Positions 23,195 through 34,990 of a stretch of 64,000 bases of DNA are shown in pieces. The first letter of the stretch is position 1. Each line of letters begins with the position of its first letter. Below the pieces are notes generated by a model. It was given only the letters and a program-made list of their open reading frames with translations, ran no database searches and had not been told where the DNA came from. The translations under genes and the position numbers were made by a program. This stretch comes from Rhizomys pruinosus (lineage: Eukaryota; Chordata; Mammalia; Rodentia; Spalacidae): the NCBI GenBank assembly GCA_009823505.1, contig VZQC01005680.1, forward strand, positions 6,488,616-6,552,615, read 5' to 3'.

Positions 23195-24377
23195 ACCATG
23201 AACATTTTATAATCAATAATAAAACTGTCTCTGATAATTTAAGTAGTTCCATTGTTTATGTTAGTGGTATGATTTGATACAATGGTGATATTACTAGTAC
23301 TAATTAGCATTTGTTAAACTATTGTTTGGGCCTTTTCAAAATGGTTATACACACACACACATACACTGAGATACTTCCATTTAATCATCAGAACTACTGT
23401 AGTATTATTGTCATTTTTTAAAAATGAGAATATGGGAATGTGGAGAGGCTGGATAATTTGCCCCCATTTCCAGAGCAAATAAATGGCAAACTAGGCCACG
23501 GATCACATGATAAAATTCCTTTTATTTTCTAAAATACATTTGCTGGGCTTTCTTGTTTTTTTTTTTTTTTAATTGACTGAGAAAACTTCAAATCTGATAT
23601 AAAACTGGGCCCTGTGTGTAAGGGAACTAAGTACATGTCCACAGATTATGTCTTGAAATATGCATCAATGTGCTAACACTGTTTTGGTAAATGGCTATAC
23701 CCACACAAGATTACATGCCAAGTCTTTCAGAGTGGCACAAATTTCTCTGTTTTAATAATGTCATTACAAAGCTCAAATAAGGACTATAATTGTCCCATAC
23801 TAAAATAGAGTTGACTTTGTTTCATTAAGTTTTAAATTTCAACCTGTAGTCTTGCCAAAGAACTAACTGTACATTTTTCAGAGTTACACTGATGTTCTTA
23901 TTTTCCTAGATACATAATGAGACTCAGAGTTTGCTTAATTTTACTGTTTCTCTTGTCTGCTCTTCTTCCCATTCTCCATAATTCTCATCCTATCCACTTG
24001 CAATGCATCTGATTTATTCTTTTCCATTTTGAATCTGTACATTTCTTCAGAAAAAACAAAAATGCAATATTAAGAACATAAATTAAAGCAAACATTAGGC
24101 TGTGGATGACTTTTTGTTTTAAATTTGAACACATTTCAATTGAAAATCATGTTTCAGGCTCTGAATAGAACCAAATACTGGAAAAAGATAAAATTTATAA
24201 TCATCTAGTGGCCTCAATTTCAGGTTTAAATATTCAGGCAGATAGTGTGAAGATGAGTTGTCCAGGAATGTTCTGGATATTTTCTCTCCCCTGAATCTGT
24301 CCAGTGATTACTTCACAAATATTCATTGAAAATGTTCCACTTTCCAATACACTGACCTCATAGAACTACTGTAATGC
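23195..24377. other. Unassigned AT-rich DNA
   Basis: A short (CA)n at 23,349-23,361 and a T-run near 23,557-23,570; otherwise nothing recognised. Confidence 0.5.
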
Positions 24378-24381
24378 ACAC

Positions 24382-24413
<32 letters not shown>

Positions 24414-24452
24414 ATATATACTCCAAATATATAATATATATATATATATATT
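24378..24452. repeat. (TA)n/(TG)n microsatellite
   Basis: Alternating TA runs at both ends around a (TG)n core. Confidence 0.95.
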
Positions 24453-25902
24453 TGGTATTGATAGCTGGTTTCCACCCTGTCTCTAGTTGAGCCTTTGGTG
24501 AGTCTTTTTTGGGTGACATGGATGAGAGACAGCTGGTTCTCATAGATATTCATGAATGACTTTTGTCTTATGAGTTAGAAACTAAAACCAAATATAGTTC
24601 CTAACAGCATGACTTTTCTTATTAGAGGAATTTTCTCTGTAAATAAAGATTTCTTCTGTTTACATTTTTCTATCTCACCTGAATGAATGGAAAATATATG
24701 AGTCACCGTTTAATCACTGCAACAAAATACCAGGAAAAGTCAAATTGAAGGGAGAAAAATTTACTTTGGTTTATGATTTCAGAAGTTCCAAGTTCTAGAA
24801 AGTATGAATAGTTTCAGTAAAGTGGCAGGTTACAAAATTAATCTACAAAAATCAGCAGCCTTTCTATATGCCAATAACAAGTAATTGGAGGAGTGCATGG
24901 AAGCCCTCCCATTCGCAATAGTCTCAAAACCATGTTCAAAAACAAATCAAAAACATTAAAGATCTTTACAGTGAAAATTTTAAATCCTTAAAGGATATTG
25001 AGGAAGATACTAAAAGATGGAAGGACTTCCCATGCTCGTGAATTGCAAGAATTAATACAACAAAAATGACCATCCTATCCAAAGTAACATAGATTCAATG
25101 CAATCCCCCCCCCCCAAAAAATACCCATGACTTTTCCTTTACAGAATTAGAACAAAATAGAAAAACAAAAGACCCTGGATAGCCAAAGCAACCCAGAGGA
25201 CAAAGAGTAATATATGGGGGATTACTATATCAGACTTCAAACTCTATTACAGGGTTATAGTCATAAAAATAGCATGGTACAGGCACAAAAACAGACCCAT
25301 ACACCAATGTAACAAAACTGAAGACCTAAACTTGAGTACATACAATTTAAAACACCTAATATTTAACAAAGGGGCAAAGAAGACTCAGTGGAGGAAAGAC
25401 AGCATCTTCAGATGTTGCTTGACAAACTGGATCACCACTTGTAGAAGAATGAAATTAAACTCCTACCTTTCACCTTGCACAAAAGTCTATTCTAAATGGA
25501 TTAAAGACCTCAATGTGAAACCTGAAACTCTGAAAATTTTAGAAGAAAACATTGGCAGTAACCTACATGATACAGGTGTAGGAAAAGACTTTCTAAATCA
25601 GATAACAGTTGCATAGGAAATAAGATAAACAATCTTATTTTGGGAACTCATTAAACTAAAGTTTCTGTACAGGGAAAGAAATAATTAAAGTAGTGAAAAG
25701 GAAACCCACAGAGTGGGAGGAAATCTTCACCAGTGACACATCGGACAGAGGTTTAACATCCAGAATATATAAACTACTGATAAAACAAAGGACCAAGAAA
25801 ATAAGTGACCCAATTAAAGGATGGGCTAAAGATCTAAACAGAGATTTCTCAAGAGAAGAAGTAAAGATGGCTAAGAAACATCTTAAAAAGTATTCAACAG
25901 TT

Positions 25903-27347
25903 AGTACTCCTTTAATTTCCTTTTCTTGCCTTATTGCTCTAGCAAGTGTTTCAAGCACTATATTCAAGAGGAGTGGTGACAGGGGGCAGCCTTGCCAAGT
26001 TCCTACCTTTAAAGGGAATGTTTCTGTCGTTTCCCCATTTAGGATAATATTGGCTGTGGGTTTCCTGTATATAGTTTTGATTACATTGAGGAATGCTCCC
26101 TTCAATCCAATTCCCTCTAGGACTTTATGCATGAAGGGATGCTGGGTTTTGTCAAAGGCCTTTTCTGCATCAATTGAGCTTCATAAATCAGATAGCAGTT
26201 GCGCAATTATTAAGGTTGACAATTGACAAATGGTACTTCATTAAACTCAAAAGCTTCTGTACATCAAAAGAAATAAGGAAGTGAAGAGAAATCCCACAGA
26301 GCAGGAGGAAACCTTCACTGCAGGAACATCTGACAAACGATTGATTTCCAGAATATATAAACTACTCAAAAAACAAAGAAGAAAGAAAACAAATGACCCA
26401 CTCAATAGATGGAGCAAAGAGCTGAACAGAGACTTCACAAGTGAGGAATTAGAGATGGCTGAGAAACACCTTAAGAAGTGTTCAACATCACTAATCATTA
26501 AGGAAATGCAAATCAAAACCACTTTAAGATATCATCTTACTCCAATAAGACTGGCTAGGATCAAGAAAACAAATGATACCAAGTGCTGGAGAGGTTGTGG
26601 GGAAAGGGGAACACTCATCCACTGCTGGTGGGAATGTAAACTCGTACAGCCACTATGGAAAGCAGTGTGGAGAACCCTTGGAAGACTTGGAATGAACTTG
26701 CCACCCGACCCAGCCATACCACTCCTGGGCATGTACCCTCAAGACTTACGCCACCACAGAGATACATGCACGGCCATGTTTATTTCAGCTCTCTTCACAA
26801 TAGCAAAGAGCTGGAACCAACCTAAATGCCCCTCAACTGACGAATGGATAGAGAAAATGTGGTACATCTACACAATGGAGTTCTATGCAGCAGTAAAGAA
26901 AGACGACATCACGAGCTTTGCAGGAAAATGGCTGGAGCTAGAGGACATCATGCTGAGTGAAGTAACACAGTCCCAGAAAAACAAACGACGAATGGTATCC
27001 CTCATCTGTGGATGCTAGTGCCAATTACCCAGTTGTAAGTATTTCTTGTGTAGGGCCCCCTGAGCTTTTGTACAAAGCAGTTGGACATAATGCATTTTGG
27101 AAACAACAACAACAACAGAAAGGACTGCATCAAAGACCTGAATGAAACAGTGAACTTCTGCTCAAAACAGTCAACTTCCACATGGAGAATTTTGAGAAAG
27201 ACTGAGAAAGAGATGAAAAGCATGTTTGGCAGAATGTATCAGCTCTGGTGGGGTGGAGGGATAGGGTGGGTGATATGGGTCTAGATTTGATAATCTTGTA
27301 CAAAATATATTAAAAAAAGACAAAAAAATACTAAACAAACCCTCAAA
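25903..27347 (+). mobile_element. L1 (inner copy) with 5' inversion
   Basis: Younger L1 inserted in the outer L1. The first 285 bases or so (25,903 to about 26,187) are L1 ORF2 reverse-transcriptase-region sequence in antisense; from about 26,188 the sequence is sense ORF2, 3'UTR and A-rich tail (to 27,347). This is the signature of twin priming. Flanking words gtattcaaca (25,893-25,902) and gtgttcaata (about 27,354-27,363) look like diverged target copies. Confidence 0.85.
26281..27018 (+). pseudogene. L1 ORF2 C-terminal fragment
   Basis: Open frame of 245 codons encoding only the C-terminal end of L1 ORF2. It includes the cysteine motif CWRGCGERGTLIHCWWEC (CX3CX7HX4C, roughly residues 96-113) and ends at a natural ORF2-type stop at 27,018, followed by the 3'UTR. 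Endonuclease and reverse-transcriptase domains are absent, because the element is 5'-truncated and inverted. The frame is intact, which fits a fairly recent insertion. Confidence 0.9.
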
Positions 27348-28074
27348 AAAAAGAGTGTTCAATATCATTAGTAGTTAAGGAAATGCAAATTAAAACCACT
27401 TTAAGATTTCATCTTAACCCTGGTAAGAGTAGCTATGATCAAAAAAATAAATGTAAAAACAAAAACAAATGGTAACAAATGCTAAAGACGTTATGGGGAA
27501 AGGAGAGCACTCATTCACTGCTGGTGGGATTGCAAACTCATGCAAACCCTAGGGAAAGCAGTGTGGAGACACTTAAAAGACTAAAAATTAACTTATTGAC
27601 CCAGTCATACCAATCCTGGTTATATATCCCCAGGATTCATCCTATTGCAGAGATAGGTGCACAACCATGTTTGTTGCTGCTCTTTTCACAATAGCTGACA
27701 GGTGGAAGCAACCCAAGTGTCCCTCAACTGATAAGTGGATAATGAAAATGTGGTACATCTACACAATGGATTTCTATGTAGCACTAAAGAAAGATAACAT
27801 CATGAAATTTGCAGGTAAATGGATAGAACTAGAAGCTGTTATGTTAAGTGAAGTAACAGAGTTCCAGGAAAACAAACAACATATGGTGTCCCTCATTTGT
27901 GGACCTAGCACACCAAATCCCTATATGTAAGTCAAGGTGGATAATTTGTTAGTAAAAATAATACCACATTGACTGATATTAGTATAGATGTAGCTCAAAG
28001 CTTAGGTCTCTATTTTCCCCAGTCCTAAGATTTATTAGAAAGAATAAAGTTCTTTTTTAAAAGTACATCAAAAC

Positions 28075-28569
28075 GGGGCTGGAGAGATGGCCTAGCAGTT
28101 AAGAGCACTGACTGCTCTTGCAGAGGACCCAGGTTCAATCCCCAGCACCCACATGGAAGCTGGGAACCGTTTTTTTTTTTTTTTTTAATTTTATCTATTT
28201 CTGTATGTGTATCAATGTACTGTCTGCATGCAGGTCTGTGCACCCGTGTCGTGCAATGCCGTGGAGGTCAGAAGAGGGTCTCAGATTCCCCTGGAACTGG
28301 AGTTCTCCTGGAATTGAAGTTTCAGACGGTTCTTGGCCACCATGTGGCCGCCATGTGGACGCCGGGGATCGAACCCGGGTCCTCTGCAAGAGCAGTCGGT
28401 GCTTCCAACCGCTAGGCCATCTCTCCAGCCCCTGGGAACCGTTTTTGACTCCAGTTCCAGGAGAATCCAACACCCTCTTCTGACCTCTGTGGCATTGCAT
28501 GACATGGGTGCACTGACCTACATGCAGACAGTACATTCATACACGTACAAAATAAATAAAATTAAAAAA
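28075..28569 (+). mobile_element. B2 SINE, interrupted by an inverted B2
   Basis: Sense B2 in two pieces: 28,075-28,174 (ggggctggagagatggccta, B box ggttcaatcc) and 28,447-28,569 (tail aaaataaataaaatt). Target words gtacatcaa lie at 28,062-28,070 and 28,580-28,588. Confidence 0.95.
28175..28431 (-). mobile_element. B2 SINE nested in B2, opposite orientation
   Basis: Reverse B2 with 15-bp target duplication ctgggaaccgttttt (28160-28174, 28432-28446), which is itself B2 sequence. A local gtggccgccat duplication occurs near 28,342-28,358. Confidence 0.97.
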
Positions 28570-28588
28570 TTTTTTAAATGTACATCAA

Positions 28589-28739
28589 GCTGGGCGTGGT
28601 GGTGCACACCTTTAATCTTAGCACTCGGGAGGCAGAGGCAGGCAGATCTTTGTGAGTTCAAGGCCAGCTTGGTCTACAGAGTGAGTTCCAGGACAGCTGG
28701 GGCTACAGGGAGACCCTGTCTCAAAAAGACAAAAAAAAA
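28589..28739 (+). mobile_element. B1 SINE inserted in the B2's target repeat
   Basis: Full B1 with target duplication gtacatcaa at 28,580-28,588 and 28,740-28,748. The same word also flanks the B2 on its left, so three copies exist. Confidence 0.95.
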
Positions 28740-29175
28740 GTACATCAAAACATATATCAAGATGATATATACTTTAGGAATATAAAGTTAAATGTCTTTT
28801 TACCTGCATGCAAGTTTATTGTTAAACTGTGAATCCCTAAATGTGTTTTGGAATTAATTTATAGTTTATTTTCAGACTTTGTAAACCTGGTATAATGTGT
28901 GGTGTGTATAGATGTATATTTTGGAGTAAGATAAAATTTAACAGAACAGCAACAACACCAAAGACTCATTCAAAGATCAGACCAAAACATTAAACATTAA
29001 ATCAAAAGAGTTAAAAAAGATTGAGAAAAAGATGTAAAACAAGACAACATGTATGGTAGAATGCATGAGTTCTGGTGGTGGGGGCAGGGTGTGGGACAGG
29101 GATTGGAGAAAGGGTCTAAATTCTATTAAGAAATGTTGTCGGACATGTACCAAAGGTCAATAAAAAATTAAGAGA

Positions 29176-29467
29176 AAAACAAATTCCAAGTCCATGTGAC
29201 TCCATCGCATCTAGGCCCATGAAGAGGTAGAATACAGGATAGAGAGATTATGGTGGAACAAAGATACTCACCTTGTAACAGGAGAAACAGAGGGATGGAG
29301 GAAGAGAAAGAGAAGAGAGGGACAAAGAGAAGAGATAATGGAGAGGGGAGGAGAGAGGAAGATAGGAGACAGCAGCCATGGACTGCATGCCCCTTCAAGG
29401 GCATACTTCCAGTGACCTGCTAGGTCATGTCATTTAACTAGGTCCATACTCCTAAAACTTACACCAC
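29176..29467. other. Unassigned DNA with GA-rich stretch
   Basis: A purine-rich, GA-biased stretch lies at 29,281-29,370; nothing else recognised. Confidence 0.5.
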
Positions 29468-29471
29468 ATCC

Positions 29472-30865
29472 TGTAAGAGAGGCCCACACTAACTCCATTT
29501 TGAGTATAGCCACCATTTTTTAAAAATTTATTTATATATATACTTTTTTATCAAATCTAGACCTATGTCCCCCCATCCCCCCACCCCACCAGAGCTCATA
29601 CATTCTGCCAAACATGCTTTTCATCTCTTTCTCAGTCCTTCTCAATATTCTCCATGTGGAAGTTGACTGTTTTGAGCAGAAGTTCACTGTTTCAGTCAGT
29701 TCTTTGATGCAGTCCTTTCTGTTGTTGTTGTTGTTTCCAATATGCATCACTCCCAACTGCTTAGGACAAAAGCTCAAGGGGCCATGCACAAGAAATACTT
29801 ACAACTAGGTAATTGGCACTAGCATCCACAGATGAGGGATACCATTCATCGTTTGTTTTTCTGGGACTGTGTTACTTCACTCAGCATGATGTCCTCTAAT
29901 TCCAGCCATTTTCCTGCAAATCTCATGATGTCATCTTTCTATACTGCTGTATAGAACTCCATTGTGTAGATGTACCACATTTTCTCTATCCACTCATCAG
30001 TTGAAGGGCATTTTGGTTGGTTCCAGCTCCTTACTATTGTGAAGAGAGCTGAAATAAACATGGCCATGCATGTGTCTCTGCGGTGAGGTGAGTCTTGAGG
30101 GTACATGCCTAGGAGTGGTATGGCTGTGTCGGGTGGCAAGTTCATTCCAAATCTTCCAAGGGTTCTCCACACTGCTTTCCATAGTGGCTGTACGAGTTTA
30201 CATTCCCGCCAGCAGTGAATGAGTGTTCTGCTTTCCCCACAACCTCTCCAGCACTTGGTATCATTTGTTTTCTTGATCCTAGCCAGTCTTATTGAAGTAA
30301 GATGATATCTTAAAGTGGCTTTGATTTGCATTTCCTTAATGATTAGTGATGTTGAACACTTCTTAAGGTGTTTCTCAGCCATCTCTAATTCCTCACTTAT
30401 GAAGTCTCTGTTCAGCTCTTTGAATAGTCGCCATTTTAAGCAATTACTGGAACCTGCCCAATTCAGGGAAAAGGTCAATTGCTCAAAGACAGTTGCTCAA
30501 GGCCTCAAGAACAGCTAACTTAAACTTGTTAAAGATAACTGTTGGTATGTGAGGGAAGATGGACTGACCCAACATTTCCTCATTCCAGTTGCAGGATTGT
30601 GTCTAAAGATAACTGTTGATTTGTGGATTGCCATTGGGTTGACCTAACCATGAGCCATAAGCCTGTTATTATCCAATAAGGCTAGAAGTTACCCAAACCC
30701 CGCTAAAATTCCCCTAGACCTTGTATAAAAGTCCTGCGAGCCAAGTTATCGGGGTCGGAGCCTTTTCCCTCCCACCCCAGCTTGCTGGTTTACTTTTTTT
30801 CCCCAAAATAAAGTCTTGGTTTTTCATCCTTCAGTGTGTCTCATGTTGATTCTTGAACCCTAACA
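29472..30865 (+). repeat. ERV1-type (gammaretrovirus-like) solo LTR split by an L1
   Basis: Starts tgtaagagaggcccacacta and ends ...gaaccctaaca. A perfect 4-bp target duplication atcc lies at 29,468-29,471 and 30,866-30,869; 4 bp is typical of gammaretroviral integrases. A TATA box (gtataaaag) lies at 30,724-30,732 and a polyadenylation signal aataaa at 30,807-30,812. Without the L1 the LTR is about 480 bp. No internal region follows, so it is solo. Confidence 0.88.
29520..30424 (-). mobile_element. L1, 5'-truncated, inside the solo LTR
   Basis: Minus-strand L1: 3'UTR with C-rich complement of the G tract (29,567-29,592), then ORF2 C-terminus. The ORF2 frame ends early at a stop at 29,939 (in ...MEFYTAV). 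Diverged target copies tagccaccatttt (29,507-29,519) and tagtcgccatttt (30,425-30,437), both LTR sequence. Confidence 0.93.
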
Positions 30866-30869
30866 ATCC

Positions 30870-31160
30870 CAAGTCTCCCTTCCACAAGCTAGCCTGAAGG
30901 GTCATTCTATATCTAGGCGGTAACAATACATTATTATAGTTTTCATCAAATAAGGCTTCCTTTTGCTCTTCTCAGAAAATAAAAGGGTATAATTATCCAA
31001 CCCTATTCTAACTTACAAAATAATTAAAGGATTATATCATATTTCACTTTGAGGAGGAGGCTAATGCAGCCTTTCCTTTCCTTTTCCCTCCTTCATCTTC
31101 CAATTCCTAAACTAAAAGATTAAAAGGAAAAACTTAAAAGTTAAAACGCATATTTCTTAA
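30870..31160. other. Unassigned AT-rich DNA
   Basis: Nothing recognised. Confidence 0.5.
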
Positions 31161-31312
31161 GCTGGACATGGTAGCATGTGCCTTTAATACTAGCACTTGG
31201 GAAGCAGAGGCAGGTGGATCTTGTGAGTTCAAGGCCAGCTCATCTACAGAGTAAATTCCAGGACAGCTGGGGCTACAGGGAGACCCTGTCTCAAAAAGAC
31301 CCCCCCCAAAAA
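31161..31312 (+). mobile_element. B1 SINE
   Basis: B1 body gctggacatggtagcatgtg to 'ccctgtctcaaaaagacc', tail with a C-run. Flanking words tatttctt and tatttcctt. Confidence 0.93.
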
Positions 31313-31334
31313 TGTATATTTCCTTCTTTTTTCT

Positions 31335-31522
31335 TTTGAGAAAGAGAATCCCCTGGACCCCAGGTTGCTCTCAGATTTCCTGTGCAGCTGAGGTTAACTT
31401 TGAACTTCTGATCCTCCAGCTTGCTTTTACCTCCCCAATGCTGAGATTAGCTTATGTGGTGCTGGGTATCTAACCAGGGCCTTGGGCATGCTAGGCAAGA
31501 CCTCTCCCTTTTATCCCTAGCC
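31335..31522 (-). mobile_element. B4-like composite SINE (B1-like plus ID-like part)
   Basis: Reverse layout of a B1-like part (gatcctccagcttgctttta) joined to a tRNA/ID-like part (gtgctgggtatctaaccagg ... gcatgctaggcaag), as in rodent B4. Confidence 0.7.
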
Positions 31523-33489
31523 CACTAGCTTCCTATTTCAAAAAGGTAGAGTTTAGGATATACGATAGAAAGGAGAAGGAGTAAAAGCACTAGCAGGAAA
31601 CCTATGTCAAGAGTTATTCATTGTTTTATGTTGCATTTGTAGTTACATTGTATTTATTTCTGTGCCAAAACCCTCTTCAGCAGTACGAAGCACTCATACA
31701 TTTCTAGTTCCTATAGGTAGAAGAACCTGAAAAAGAGACATATAGATAAATAAAAAAAAACCCAGCATTTAAAAAAATTAATTCAAAAATGATATAAATA
31801 CAAAGATTCTCTGATTTTCCAGCTCCTGGAAATAAATTTGGCTAAAACAGTAGTGCATTATGTGTGCACATGAGTGTGGGTGATGTGCACATGAGTTTGG
31901 GTGATGTGCACATGGATGATTCGGGGACCAAGCTCAGTCCAGGACCATTCTGTGCGGTGACAACTGGCCCAAGACCACTTAGCTCAATGGGTCCCTCTTA
32001 CATGCAAGCTGTGGTTTTGTGCCAAAGTCTCATAAATACCCTTTAGGTGAAGTAGTTTCTGGCATGAGCCCCAGTGGCAGGACATTCTTAAAATACTTTA
32101 AGACATTTTGCTCTCAGAAAGCTGTGATAATATTTCTGTCATCTCCCTCCCTGTTTGCTTTTCCCTGCCTTTCTTCCTCATCCTAAACATTTATGAAGCA
32201 TTTATTTCATGCTAGACATTTGCTCAGGAAAGAGTTTAGGAAAATGTTCAAAGGCCATGTAATTTCACACAGAATTCAGTAGAAAAGAATTAATACAAAG
32301 AATTGAAAGTAACAAGATGGGTCAGCACATGTGGGTTCAAGTTTTTAAGGAGAGGGTGACTTCAAAATGTTCTCTGAGACAACGTGTATGAGCCATTATT
32401 AGTGAATTACAGATTCGCTTTCAGCAGAAGCCTAAGCCTGGGGAATCTTGACAGAGTTGTAAATCCTTTTCATTAATGAGGTGAAATTTGGGTTAAGATG
32501 GATCAAGTTCATGGCCAATTACAAAGGGTAAACAACTAAGATCTACAACTCTGAAACCAAAATACATGCACAACTTCTTCAACTAAAGTCATGGACAAAG
32601 TTTTCTCACAAATTCTAAATATAAGAAACATTCAATATTAGCCTTTTCTTTCAAACCCTGTGAAACTGGTTTAGGACAAAGAAGCCTAATCTTTTAATCC
32701 CACCAGCTCCTGTAAGACTCTTGCATTCCTGAATCCCAGGGCCTGGGGCAGTGAAATGCTTCCTCCTTCATTTGTGCTACTTCTTTAAAACTAGAAAATG
32801 AGGAAAGATTGTGAGACTGGACCTCAATCAATGGGGAAAATGCACAGTACTGTTGTGTTTTGGGTAAAACCCTTCCAGCTTCCAGATCCTCTGTAATTTG
32901 CTAGATCTCCATGACACACAAAAATCCTTTTCAAAAGTAAAATCTTCATCTACATTTCTTCAAATTACTTTAACTTCGTCCATGTATTCTTTGTGTGTAT
33001 TGGTGGAGTCCTCAGACCTCAGATTTTATTCTTTAGTTAAATGATCACTGAATGCAAAAAAGTATATTAGCAATAAGACCTGAATATCCACAATTCAAAA
33101 GTGCTTCTACTGGAAAGCATAATAGATCAATTTGAGGTTGACACATAATCAGGAAAGTGGCTTTGTCAGCCCTCGTTCATAAATGTAAATTTGGTGGATC
33201 CAGAGTGGTTTGATGCTTAAGAATACCAAATGCACCAAGGAAATTGCCTCCCTGGTATAGTGTCCTGTGTGATAAAAGCTGCTGAGTGCCTGTATCCAAA
33301 CAAATGGACAAATGGCTGCAGCTAACAGTAAAGGAGGAGCAGGGCTTCCAACTTATTTTCAAAGACTTCAGAAGGCATCTCTAGGGTATGAGGCTTAAAG
33401 GCTGTCCTGTGCATTCTTTCCTTTGAAGAGAAGACTCATTTCATAAAATACAGACAATGAATAAGGACATAATAGGGTTCTGAGAAAGA

Positions 33490-33490
<1 letters not shown>
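31523..33490. other. Quiet intergenic DNA
   Basis: About 2 kb without a recognised element. A short imperfect tandem (gtgcacatgagt..tgggtgat, two and a half copies) lies at 31,864-31,919. Confidence 0.5.
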
Positions 33491-33536
<46 letters not shown>

Positions 33537-33550
33537 CATGCACACACGCA
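33491..33550. repeat. (CA)n microsatellite
   Basis: Nearly pure (CA)n at 33,492-33,533, then catgcatgcacacacgcacg. Confidence 0.97.
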
Positions 33551-33763
33551 CGGGGGTGGGGGGGCTTTTTCAGACAAAGAACAAGAATAGTACTAAAACA
33601 ATGACTGATCCAGAATATTGCAACTGCCCACATTCTGATCTTCATGGCACATTTCCCAGTACGAGCGAGCAAGTCTAAATGCATTTTCCAGGTCTAGAAG
33701 AGGGCACGTAACTCTGAAAACTGTCATCAAAGAAATGTGAGGAAATTAAAATATATTATGGAG

Positions 33764-33968
33764 CTGGTGAACTGGCTCAGTGGTTAAGAGAATTCTGTAC
33801 TCTTGCAGAGGACTCAAGTTTGGTTCCCAGCACTTGTGTCTGCTGGGTCACTACTGCCTGTAACTCTAATTACAAGAGGCTCTGAAACCACTGGCTGCCA
33901 TGGACATCCACGCTGGTGTACATACTTTCACATAGACACACACATACATAATTTTAAAATTAATAAAA
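33764..33968 (+). mobile_element. B2 SINE, old
   Basis: Head 'gagctggtgaactggctcag', diverged body, tail aaaattaataaaaataaa, directly followed by a younger B2. Confidence 0.8.
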
Positions 33969-33977
33969 ATAAATCCT

Positions 33978-34200
33978 GGGCTGGAGAGATGGCCTAGCAG
34001 TTAAGAGCACTGACTGCTTTTGCAGAGGACCTGGGTTCGATCCCCAGCACCCACATGGTGGCTGAGAATTGTCTTTAACTCCAGTTCCAAGGGAATCCGA
34101 CCCCCTCTTCTGAGCTCCTCGGCATTGCACGACATGGGTGCACAAACCTACATGCAGTACATTCATACACATAAAGAATAAATAAAAAAATTAAAAAAAT
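33978..34200 (+). mobile_element. B2 SINE
   Basis: Head 'gggctggagagatggcctag' and B box gggttcgatcc. Target duplication aaataaatcct at about 33,967-33,977 and 34,201-34,211, i.e. inserted in the tail of the older B2. Confidence 0.95.
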
Positions 34201-34280
34201 AAATAAATCCTTAAAAAATATATGCATATAGTAGACTTACATCAAAATGACAATGGATCCAATTTCCAATACTGACCAAC

Positions 34281-34740
34281 TGTGATGGTTAATCCTGGGT
34301 GTCAACTTGACCGGACTAAGGAACAAATAAGAGAAAAGGGTCTTCTGATTGGACCACCTCAACCCGCATGGCCCACCCCAAATGTGGGTGTTACCTTCTG
34401 CCGGCAGGCAGTATTTAAGGCCACGGCAGCGGGAGCTGGTCCCTTTCTCCCCCTGCAGCTTGCCTCTCTCATCCTGTGAGTTTGTCTTGCTGCTGTGATC
34501 AACCTTTCGGATCCCAGCGTGTACTGAGACTGGCAGATCTCCTGGAGTCCATTTGGGCCTTCAGCACTAGACTGGAATACTGAGACATCCAGCCTTGCGG
34601 ACTGAGCAGTTCCCTGGATTCCCGACCTCTCCAGTTCGGTGCTACTGTTGAGCTCCGTCACGTGAGCAAATCAATAAATTGTATATAGTTATATATTCAT
34701 CCTGTTGCTTCTGTTTCTTTAGAGAACCCTGACTAATACA
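34281..34740 (+). repeat. ERVL-type (MT2/MLT2-like) solo LTR
   Basis: 460 bp from tgtgatggttaatcctgggt to gagaaccctgactaataca, both ends typical of ERVL LTRs. Perfect 5-bp target duplication ccaac at 34,276-34,280 and 34,741-34,745. A TATA-like tatttaag lies near 34,412 and aataaa at 34,673-34,678. Confidence 0.88.
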
Positions 34741-34844
34741 CCAACTATGGGACAATTTGAGCCTCAATAAGAATCATAACCTCAGTAATACACCAAATAC
34801 ATTATAATTCATGAGTAAATAATGATTAAAAAAAAATCACTAAT

Positions 34845-34976
34845 CAGCCAGTGTGGTATCCTAGCAGTGGGGAGGCAGCGGTAGGCATATCTTTGTGAGT
34901 TCAAGGCCAGCCTGGTCTACAGAGCAAGTTCCAGGCCAGCTGAGACTAAAGGGAGACCCTGTCTTAAAAAGACCCA
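34845..34976 (+). mobile_element. B1 SINE with 5' deletion
   Basis: B1 missing part of its first 40 bases. Perfect 14-bp target duplication aaaaaatcactaat at 34,831-34,844 and 34,977-34,990. Confidence 0.95.
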
Positions 34977-34990
34977 AAAAAATCACTAAT

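Larger units (their letters stand above)
24740..29175 (+). mobile_element. L1 (outer copy), 5'-truncated, interrupted by later insertions
   Basis: One plus-strand L1 in pieces: ORF2 at 24,800-25,902, resuming at 27,355-27,930, and 3'UTR to about 29,175 with the G-rich tract near 29,073-29,125 and a terminal aataaaaaattaa. The ORF2 reading continues logically across the insertion at 25,903-27,347. The 3'UTR is cut by a B2/B2/B1 cluster (28,075-28,739). The readable ORF2 pieces (25,332-25,616; 27,667-27,930) are broken by stops and frame changes. Left boundary approximate. Confidence 0.85.

Noticed and set aside
28075..28110. tRNA gene suggested by A and B boxes (here and in each B2)
   Set aside because: The boxes belong to tRNA-derived B2 SINEs with B2 bodies, A-rich tails and target duplications; no cloverleaf gene is present.
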